Assembly (NCBI GenBank): GCA_045612665.1
Contig: JAZKZO010000040.1
Coordinates: 1 to 34,879 of the forward strand
Source of the DNA: RGIG2000 sp045612665
GTDB taxonomy: Bacteria; Bacillota; Clostridia; Oscillospirales; CAG-272
Reading direction: 5' to 3'
Length of the DNA: 34,879 nt
Below the pieces are notes generated by a model. The model did no database searches. It worked only from the letters and a program-made list of their open reading frames with translations, and was not told the origin of the DNA. Numbering within the stretch: position 1 is the first letter of the stretch; every line of letters begins with the position of its first letter. The position numbers were made by a program, and so were the translations under genes. Below are positions 24,472 through 30,978 of the stretch, one piece after another.

Positions 24472-25422
24472 TTAAGTTAACTCCTTATTTTTGCTTTCGC
24501 TTTTATTTTTTAAATTGTATTTACCAAAGAGGTACATCAAACGGAAAATCACACCCTCAAGGCGCGTTTGTCTGTACATCTTAGTAGTCATAATATAGCC
24601 AAGACGAGTGAAGAAATTCCTTTGCTTTTCAAAGTATTTTTTACATTCCCTCATATACTCGTCGGGAACCATATCGGCATAAAGGGAGCAAAATGCCCTC
24701 AGCTGATACGAATATCGTCTGCTTTTGCCCGTTCTTAGGCGTTTGAGTCGCTTCATAAAATTCTTAAGCTTGCTCGTTTCGTAGCCTATAACGTTATTTG
24801 TGTGTTGGCGGTAGAGCGCAACGCAGGTTGGATCGAAAATCGCCTTTCCAAACGCGGTAGCCACGGTGTACACCCACGAATCGTGAACGTATATATCGTC
24901 GCTGAAGTGCATTCTCAAAAGCTTAATAAGCTCTCGGTTGCACACCTGAGTGTGTCCGATGCACGCGTTTTGAATCATTGAATTATAAAAGGAAAGTGGA
25001 CGCCTTGCAATCAGCGTGTGTCCCTTGGGGGCAAGAGAATCGTCCGTTATCGTCGAGCAAGCCGAGTAGAGCAGAGGTATCGAGCCGTCCTCTTTGTCTA
25101 GGGCGTCGCTCGCTCTTTCCAGCTTGTCGGGTAGCCATACGTCGTCCTGGTCGCTAAAGGAGAAGTAATCACATTCAAGGTCGCAGGCCTGCACTAGCTG
25201 ATGCATGCTTGCGTTAAGACCAACGTTTTCTCCCTCGATAAGCTCAAAGCCGTGCTTGTCAACGTATTCGTGAAGAATATCGAGCGTGCCGTCGGTTGAG
25301 CCGTCATCACGAATAAGAACCTTGACACTCTCGAAGCCGTTAAGAGCAAGATAACTGTCAAGCTGTTCTCGCAAATGAGCCTCACCGTTGTAGGTTGAGA
25401 GAAGAATTTGAATCTTTTTCAC
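24472..25422 (-). CDS. GT2 rhamnosyltransferase-like, first gene of the polysaccharide operon
   Basis: 316 residues. The GT-A domain opens I-L-L-S-T-Y-N-G-E-A-H-L-R-E-Q-L and R-D-D-G-S-T-D-G-T. The metal motif is S-D-Q-D-D-V-W (90-96), the pattern of RgpA/RgpB-like rhamnosyltransferases. Y-V-H-D-S-W, the usual base-containing block, follows. The start codon is GTG at 25422, decided by GGAGGT eight bases upstream. Leading position, next to rmlA, fits a rhamnose transferase that starts or extends the chain, but the sugar is inferred. A perfect promoter lies 132 bases upstream. Confidence 0.87.
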   Translation of the reverse strand: MKKIQILLSTYNGEAHLREQLDSYLALNGFESVKVLIRDDGSTDGTLDILHEYVDKHGFELIEGENVGLNASMHQLVQACDLECDYFSFSDQDDVWLPDKLERASDALDKEDGSIPLLYSACSTITDDSLAPKGHTLIARRPLSFYNSMIQNACIGHTQVCNRELIKLLRMHFSDDIYVHDSWVYTVATAFGKAIFDPTCVALYRQHTNNVIGYETSKLKNFMKRLKRLRTGKSRRYSYQLRAFCSLYADMVPDEYMRECKKYFEKQRNFFTRLGYIMTTKMYRQTRLEGVIFRLMYLFGKYNLKNKSESKNKELT

Positions 25423-25553
25423 GGTGGTTACCTCCTTTCTTGGTTTTTGTCGCCGTTAATCATCTTATAGTCGCTCCGTCGATAAATTGCCGTCTCGGCA
25501 CGAGATTGGATTTTGGGCGCGACAAAGCCTTTCCGCGCGTGTCGGTTTTTAGT

Positions 25554-25582
25554 ATTATAGCACTAAAGCGCGCGCTTGTCAA
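25554..25582 (-). promoter_or_regulatory. Perfect consensus sigma-A promoter of the polysaccharide operon
   Basis: On the minus strand TTGACA (25577-25582), 17 bases, TATAAT (25554-25559): all twelve bases and the spacing match consensus. The predicted start is near 25547. The spacer region holds the perfect palindrome AAGCGCGCGCTT (25566-25577), a possible operator. The leader has a short hairpin TGCCG-AGA-CGGCA and no obvious riboswitch. Confidence 0.85.
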
Positions 25583-25843
25583 TATATTACGCTAATTTAT
25601 ATATTATATACGGGAAAACGACCATAACGTTGCCCTTCGACAAAATTTTACAAAAACGGAAAATGTCGAGGTATGTGTGCGTAATTTGCGTTTTGGCAAA
25701 AATGTACGCAAAAACACGTTTTTTGGGCGAATTTTCACCCGTATTTTTACTAAAAAGTGCCGACCTGTGTCGATAATTTGCCAAAAAACGCAACACCCTG
25801 TGTGAAAATTAGCTGAAAATTGAAAAAATGCAAAATATTGTTA

Positions 25844-25879
25844 TTGATTTTGAAAGGACACTATGCTATAATATAGTGT
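25844..25879 (+). promoter_or_regulatory. Extended -10 promoter of the Gld-type ABC operon, with inverted repeat around the -10
   Basis: TTGATT (25844-25849), 17 bases, TATAAT (25867-25872) preceded by TGC. The arms ACACTAT (25858-25864) and ATAGTGT (25873-25879) flank the -10 box with an 8-base centre. A repressor bound there would block polymerase. No regulator gene is adjacent. Confidence 0.75.
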
Positions 25880-25918
25880 GTGTAATAATATAAGGACTAC
25901 TAATGAAAGGAAAAAGAA

Positions 25919-26866
25919 ATGGTAGAAATCAAGCATCTTGTTAAAAGATTCGGCAATCATTTTGCCGTTGACGATATTTCGTTTACCGTTGGCGACGGTG
26001 AGGTTGTTGGCTTCCTCGGCCCAAACGGTGCGGGAAAATCCACCACTATGAATATGATTACCGGCTATCTTTCGTCTACCTCGGGCACTGTTTTAATTGA
26101 CGGACACGACATTCTCGAGGACACAATGGCGGCGAAGAAGCTCATCGGCTTTTTGCCCGAGCAGCCACCGCTTTACATAGATATGACCGTTTGGGAATAT
26201 CTTTCCTTTGTGTTTGACTTGAAGGATTGCAAATTTAATAAAAAGAAGCACATCGAGGAGGTTTGCACTGTTGTTAAAATCCTCGACGTAAAGGACAGGC
26301 TTATTCGAAATCTTTCAAAGGGATATAAGCAAAGAGTCGGTATTGCCGGCGCTCTTATCGGAAATCCAAAGATTATTATCTTTGACGAGCCGACGGTTGG
26401 TCTTGACCCTAAGCAAATTATCGACGTAAGAAACCTTATTCGTAACCTCGGCAAAAACCATACCGTAATTCTCTCCACGCACATAATGCAGGAGGTGCAG
26501 GCGGTTTGCGATAGAATCGTGGTTATAAATAACGGTAAGATTATCGCTGACGAAAAGACTGCAAGCTTCAATAACGCAGTTAACCAAAACACAAGATACC
26601 GTGTTAAAATTTCAGGACCTCAAAAGGAGGTTCTAAGACACGTGCGCTCGCTTGTCGGTATCGTTTCCTGTGAGGTACACGGTGAAAGAGAAGGAGATGC
26701 CTTCTCGTACGATATTGAGAGTGCGCAAAATATCGATATAAGAAAGAGTCTATTCCGTGCGCTTGCCGACAAGGGCTGGCCGATGCTCGGAATGGAGCCT
26801 ATCGGAATGGAGCTTGAGGACATATTCCTTAAGCTTATAAACGTGCAAAAGGGGGATAAGAGATGA
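25919..26866 (+). CDS. ABC transporter ATPase (GldA/CcmA-like)
   Basis: 315 residues. Walker A G-P-N-G-A-G-K-S-T (34-42), Q-loop region F-L-P-E-Q-P-P-L-Y (78-86), signature L-S-K-G-Y (132-136), Walker B I-I-I-F-D-E (152-157), switch H188. The P-E-x-P-P-L-Y sequence after the Q-loop region is typical of the Gld-type subgroup. A C-terminal domain (about 225-315) follows. GAAAGG lies before the ATG; an out-of-frame ATG 17 bases upstream opens only a 13-codon frame. It drives the permease encoded next, whose start overlaps its stop by ATGA. Substrate unknown in all such systems outside gliding bacteria. Confidence 0.92.
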   Translation: MVEIKHLVKRFGNHFAVDDISFTVGDGEVVGFLGPNGAGKSTTMNMITGYLSSTSGTVLIDGHDILEDTMAAKKLIGFLPEQPPLYIDMTVWEYLSFVFDLKDCKFNKKKHIEEVCTVVKILDVKDRLIRNLSKGYKQRVGIAGALIGNPKIIIFDEPTVGLDPKQIIDVRNLIRNLGKNHTVILSTHIMQEVQAVCDRIVVINNGKIIADEKTASFNNAVNQNTRYRVKISGPQKEVLRHVRSLVGIVSCEVHGEREGDAFSYDIESAQNIDIRKSLFRALADKGWPMLGMEPIGMELEDIFLKLINVQKGDKR

Positions 26867-27606
26867 TAGCGATTTTCAAGCGCGAAATGCGCTCTTATTT
26901 CACAACCTCAACAGGCTACGTTTTTCTAGCCGTTGCGCTCGCTCTTTCGGGAATAGTGTTCGGAGCTAGCACGCTTCTTATGGCATCTGGCGACACAGGT
27001 GCGTACTTTTCTCTTATGCTTTTCGTTCTTCTCATTATTCTTCCTATTCTTACAATGAGAAGCTTCAGTGAGGAGAGAAGAACTAAAACCGAGCAGCTTC
27101 TTTTGACTGCGCCGATTACAACTACGCAAATGGTGCTTGGAAAGTTCCTTAGCGCGATTTCAATGTTCTTGATTGCGCTCGCACTCACCTGCGTAAACTA
27201 CATTCCGCTTTTTGCATATGCGGTTAAATTCGGCTCGGGCTCAACTCACGTAAACGCGATGGCGCCAAACGTTGCTCTTATTGTCGGAAATATGATTGCT
27301 CTTATCCTCGTTGGAATGAGCTTTATCGCAATAGGACTCTTCGTTTCCTCGCTTACCGAAAATCAGTTTGCCTCTGTTGTAATTACAATCGCAATTTTGC
27401 TTGGACTTCTTCTCGTTGGTATTTTCAACAGATTCATTGAGTCCTATGCAATCAGAACAATTCTCAGCTGGCTATCGATTTATAGTAGATTTACCGCCTT
27501 CACCTATGGTGTTTTCGATGTTGGTGCAATAATTTACTACTTCTCGATATCGGGCGTGTTCCTATTTTTGGCTGTGCGTGTCTTTGAGGCGCGCAAGTAT
27601 AACTGA
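26863..27606 (+). CDS. ABC-2 permease (GldF-like)
   Basis: 247 residues with six spans. It opens with the family's M-I-A-I-F-K-R-E-M-R-S-Y-F and has M-R-S-F-S-E-E-R-R-T-K-T-E-Q-L-L-L-T-A-P in the first cytoplasmic loop, the hallmark block of GldF/NosY-type permeases. It overlaps the ATPase gene by 4 bases and is followed after 11 bases by the GldG-like gene, so the three form one unit. No gliding is implied: this set is widespread in non-motile bacteria. Confidence 0.9.
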   Translation: MIAIFKREMRSYFTTSTGYVFLAVALALSGIVFGASTLLMASGDTGAYFSLMLFVLLIILPILTMRSFSEERRTKTEQLLLTAPITTTQMVLGKFLSAISMFLIALALTCVNYIPLFAYAVKFGSGSTHVNAMAPNVALIVGNMIALILVGMSFIAIGLFVSSLTENQFASVVITIAILLGLLLVGIFNRFIESYAIRTILSWLSIYSRFTAFTYGVFDVGAIIYYFSISGVFLFLAVRVFEARKYN

Positions 27607-27617
27607 GGAGGTGCGAT

Positions 27618-29207
27618 ATGAGAAAAGGATTTTTAAAGTCGCTCTCCGACTCACGTAAGATTAAATATTCAACACTTAATGGCGCGTTTATCGCGCTCGT
27701 TATTGCACTTGTGGTTGTGCTTAACTCTATAATAACCACGCTCGCACAAACATATAACTGGTATATTGATATGACGGATGAGCAAATATTCTCGCTCTCC
27801 GACCAATCAAAGGAAATTCTCGATAGCGTAAACGACGAGGTTCAGCTCGAAATCGTCTTCCCGTATGACGAGGATAGAGTGTCGAATAAATTCTCGGTTA
27901 GCGCATCTGGTGGCTCAATCGGTTATATTCACACGACTGCCGAGGAAATCGCAAACGCGTGTGATAATATCACAATTTCTTATCACGATGTTGATAGAGA
28001 TTATGCCTTCTATCAGGAAACAGGCACACTCTCCAAGGCAGGAGATAACACTATTATCGTTTTGAGAAAGGACGCATACGGAAACTACGTAAAGGGAGAT
28101 TTCCGTGCGTATCCTATAAATTATTTCTATGTAGCTGACCAAAACGGCGCGCTTTACGGCTATAACGGTGAGCTTGTGTTTATGTCGGCAATCCTTGCTA
28201 TGTCAAGCGACACAATACCAACCGTTTACTTTACAGTAGGCCATGGCGAGCTTTCCTTTACAGGTGATGCAACCGTTGACCACTTCACAGCTGAAACCGC
28301 ACTTAAAAACGGACTCCTTAGCCCGGATGCATTTGAGCTTATATGGCTATTTTGCGAGAGCGGATTTACCGTAAAGCCACTTAACCTTATGTCAAGCGAC
28401 ATTCCTTCGGACGCAAGAATGGTTATCATCAACGAGCCACAAAGCGACTTTGATGATAGCGAAATTTATAAAATTAACTCGTATTTAAGAAACGAGGGCG
28501 CGGTATTTGCATTCACGCCGTATAACGCTGAGCTTAAGAATCTTTTTGCAAGCTTTGAGCAAAACTACGGCGTAACCGTAAATTCAAGCGCAACACCTGT
28601 AACCGATGACTCAACCAAATTCGACAATAAGCCAAACACACTTTTGGCAAGCGTTTCGACTCACGATTCATCGTTTGCAACTCAACAGTATTTCGGTGCT
28701 GTTAAGGGATATGCGAGTGCAAAAGCGCGTTTTAACGACACAGGTGCGCTCAAAATCAATCCCGAATTTATGAAAACAACAGGTTATCAGTCAGGTATGG
28801 CTGAAACGAGATTTACTTATCCGCTACTTGAAAGCTCCTCGAGCGCTGTATTTAATGGCACAAAGGGAACGTCATTCCTTATGTCCGTTACGGCAATTGA
28901 GCGCTTTAGACAGGATTCGGGCGATAGCTCGTTTGCATATCTCGTTGTGTGTCCTAGCGGAGAGTTCGCATCGAACGATTTTCTGCTTTCGACCGCTGCA
29001 CCTAACAAGAATATGCTTCTTTCGCTTATTCAGTCAACCTCTAGCGTGCAAACACCTGTAAACCTCGATTACAAGACCTTTATGCAGTATAATCTTGACA
29101 TTACCGACCGTCAGGCACAGGGCACAACAATTGCCTTGGCAACTGTTCTTCCTGCGTGTGCGGTTATATGTGGAATTGTAGTCATCGTAAGGAGAAAACA
29201 CAGATAA
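27618..29207 (+). CDS. GldG-like ABC transporter auxiliary protein
   Basis: 529 residues. Topology: a short cytoplasmic start, one span (about 20-44), a long outer region, and a C-terminal span (about 502-523) ending in R-R-K-H-R. Just outside the first span is W-Y-I-D-M-T-D-E-Q-I-F-S-L-S, matching the D-x-T-x-x-x-x-x-S-L-S signature of GldG/ABC_transp_aux proteins. The core has the GldG-type strand E-V-Q-L-E-I-V-F and a helper block V-Y-F-T-V-G-H-G-E near residue 207. GAGGAGGTG precedes the ATG. It probably forms an outer sensing or substrate-handling part of the transporter. Confidence 0.87.
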   Translation: MRKGFLKSLSDSRKIKYSTLNGAFIALVIALVVVLNSIITTLAQTYNWYIDMTDEQIFSLSDQSKEILDSVNDEVQLEIVFPYDEDRVSNKFSVSASGGSIGYIHTTAEEIANACDNITISYHDVDRDYAFYQETGTLSKAGDNTIIVLRKDAYGNYVKGDFRAYPINYFYVADQNGALYGYNGELVFMSAILAMSSDTIPTVYFTVGHGELSFTGDATVDHFTAETALKNGLLSPDAFELIWLFCESGFTVKPLNLMSSDIPSDARMVIINEPQSDFDDSEIYKINSYLRNEGAVFAFTPYNAELKNLFASFEQNYGVTVNSSATPVTDDSTKFDNKPNTLLASVSTHDSSFATQQYFGAVKGYASAKARFNDTGALKINPEFMKTTGYQSGMAETRFTYPLLESSSSAVFNGTKGTSFLMSVTAIERFRQDSGDSSFAYLVVCPSGEFASNDFLLSTAAPNKNMLLSLIQSTSSVQTPVNLDYKTFMQYNLDITDRQAQGTTIALATVLPACAVICGIVVIVRRKHR

Positions 29208-30898
29208 TGAAGAAAAAGAAGATAACTGTAATAGTGCTTTCGTGCCTGCTTGTGGCGCTTATCCCTATTTACTTCTTTGTTATTGCACCCTTAATTAACG
29301 GTGGGGACGACCCTGATGAGCCTGTTTTTGTAGGCGAGGGAGAATCTCTGTATTACGGAAAAACCTTGATGATGTATCCGGAAATTCAAATAAACGACCT
29401 GATTTCCTTGACCATTAACAATGAAAAGGGAACTGTTTCGTTTAAAACGAAGATTAGCGAAACCTCGGGCAAGAGAGTTTTGGCGCTTTCGGACTATCCG
29501 AACCTGCCTCTTGCCGATATGCCGATGAGCGCGCTTCGCGTTTACACTCTTAACACTCAATGCGAGTCGAATGAGCCACTTCGCGATTGCACCCCTGAGC
29601 AAATGGCACAGTATGGCGTAACCGAGGCCACCTGTAAGGCGAGCTACGTGATAAAATACTACGAAAACGACGTGGAGAAGGAGCAGACTGTCTATATAGG
29701 AAACAAGACACTTAGCTCCGACGGCTCGTATTTCGTATCCGTTAAGGGTAGAAGCGTTATTTATAAGATAGGAAGCTCGCTTGAGGAAGGACTCTTTATT
29801 GCGAAGGCGGACTTCGTTAACCCTCTTATTGCAGCGCTTTATAGCGACACGGACGTCGTGTTTGCAATTGAGAGACTTATGATAGGCGATTCAAACGCAA
29901 CACTTCCTTTTATAGGTATAAATGCAACAAAGGACGAGAGCAAGCCGGACTCTCTTACAGTAGATTATGAAATTCAATTCCCGGCAAGCGCAGTTGGCGT
30001 AACGGCTAGCGCAAACTATATTTCAAACGCACTTAATAAGCTTCTCGTGTCGTTTACAGGAGATAAGGTTTTGGAAATCAATCCCGACGACGATACCTGT
30101 AAGAAATACGGCTTTGGAACAGATGCGCCGACCAAGGTAGTGTCGCTTCGCACCTACGAGCTAAAGGAATATAGATTCGTATTGAGTCAAATAACAAGGG
30201 CGGAGGACGGTAAGGATTATTACTACCTCTTAACCGAGGCTCAAAAAGACAACGACGTTCCGCTCATTATTCGAATTCCTGCCACCGGCTACGAATTCCT
30301 TGAAAGCGAAAATGCGATTAAGTGGCTTGCAACCAACTCCGTTGATTCAGGCTTTACCAAGTACATTAACGCTGATGAGGAGGAGGGAGAGAGCGGAGTT
30401 AAGCAAATTACAATTAAGACTAACACTCCGTCCCTTAAAGGCTTCGAGGAAACCTTCTTCCTTGAATATTCACCTCATCCTACCGATTCGAAAAAGAACG
30501 ACGTTCTTAAGGTTACCTCGGCTAGCGGAAAATACATTTTCGAGGACGACCTTAACGCATTCTATTCCGAGGATAGAAACCAATTTAACAACTTCTACGC
30601 GATGCTTGTAACGTATCCTTATCCAAATCGCTTTAATACAATGACTGATGCACAAAAGGCTGAGGCTAAAAAGCCCGAAAACCTTATTTTGAGCATAAGA
30701 GTTGTCTTAAACGACGGTACGGAAATGGGCTACGATTACTATAAGCTCGATTCTGCTAGCGCAATGTGCGAATTCTTTGACGAGGACACTCCAAAGGAGT
30801 CGCCAAAGATAGTATTTGACACAACGGTTGAGCATATTGATATTCTTGCAAATGCGCTTAAACAGCTTATAAATGGCGAGAAGGTAACTAAACAGTAA
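29207..30898 (+). CDS. DUF4340 membrane-anchored protein of the Gld-type ABC operon
   Basis: 563 residues from the ATG at 29207, which overlaps the GldG stop by one base (TAATG) and follows AAGGAG. An upstream in-frame ATG at 29156 lies inside the gldG-like gene without a ribosome site and is rejected. K-K-K-K and one span (about 6-28) anchor an outer beta-rich protein. The middle has the DUF4340 pattern: Y-G-V-T-E-A-T (near 145) and V-Y-I-G-N-K-T-L-S-S-D-G-S-Y-F-V-S. DUF4340 proteins commonly follow GldA/F/G sets; the function is unknown. No terminator follows within the 80 bases before the GH94 gene. Confidence 0.82.
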   Translation: MKKKKITVIVLSCLLVALIPIYFFVIAPLINGGDDPDEPVFVGEGESLYYGKTLMMYPEIQINDLISLTINNEKGTVSFKTKISETSGKRVLALSDYPNLPLADMPMSALRVYTLNTQCESNEPLRDCTPEQMAQYGVTEATCKASYVIKYYENDVEKEQTVYIGNKTLSSDGSYFVSVKGRSVIYKIGSSLEEGLFIAKADFVNPLIAALYSDTDVVFAIERLMIGDSNATLPFIGINATKDESKPDSLTVDYEIQFPASAVGVTASANYISNALNKLLVSFTGDKVLEINPDDDTCKKYGFGTDAPTKVVSLRTYELKEYRFVLSQITRAEDGKDYYYLLTEAQKDNDVPLIIRIPATGYEFLESENAIKWLATNSVDSGFTKYINADEEEGESGVKQITIKTNTPSLKGFEETFFLEYSPHPTDSKKNDVLKVTSASGKYIFEDDLNAFYSEDRNQFNNFYAMLVTYPYPNRFNTMTDAQKAEAKKPENLILSIRVVLNDGTEMGYDYYKLDSASAMCEFFDEDTPKESPKIVFDTTVEHIDILANALKQLINGEKVTKQ

Positions 30899-30900
30899 AA

Positions 30901-30931
30901 TGCGGAATTCAGAATGCGGAATTCGGAATGA
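30901..30931 (+). repeat. Short tandem 7-base units (TGCGGAA/TTCGGAA)
   Basis: Units read TGCGGAA, TTCAGAA, TGCGGAA, TTCGGAA, then TGA. They begin two bases after the DUF4340 stop codon. The unit is the same as that between rmlB and rmlC on the other strand, so it is a dispersed repeat rather than a local accident. Confidence 0.6.
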
Positions 30932-30978
30932 AAAATTAGGTTTTTGATTATTTTATGTGTAAAACGAAAGGACACATT

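Larger units (their letters stand above)
25423..25918. other. Divergent intergenic region with two promoters and crossing inverted repeats
   Basis: These 496 bases separate the polysaccharide operon (minus) from the ABC operon (plus). They hold the minus promoter at 25554-25582 with a leader of about 125 bases, an AT-rich middle, and the plus promoter at 25844-25872. In the middle, 25685-25700 (TTTGCG...GGCAAA) can pair with 25777-25793, and AATTTTCAC (25730-25738) is the exact complement of GTGAAAATT (25802-25810). I see no credible protein-coding gene; the ORFs there are short and lack ribosome sites. Confidence 0.6.

Noticed and set aside
25685..25793. tRNA or known structured RNA
   Set aside because: The pairing arms do not form a cloverleaf, and I recognise no riboswitch or known RNA consensus.
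25902..25943. Short ORF (13 codons) before the Gld-type ATPase as a leader peptide
   Set aside because: It lacks its own ribosome site, overlaps the ATPase start in another frame, and shows no regulatory codon runs.
29156..29206. Upstream ATG for the DUF4340 protein
   Set aside because: It lies inside the GldG-like gene without a ribosome site and puts residues before an otherwise clean K-rich anchor start at 29207.
25919..30898. Gliding-motility system
   Set aside because: Only the ABC part (GldA/F/G-like) is present. This set with DUF4340 is common in non-gliding bacteria, and no other gld or spr gene is seen.
30901..30931. Heptamer units considered as a CRISPR or clustered operator array
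   Set aside because: The units are directly tandem with no spacers and only four copies; they are better called a simple dispersed repeat.
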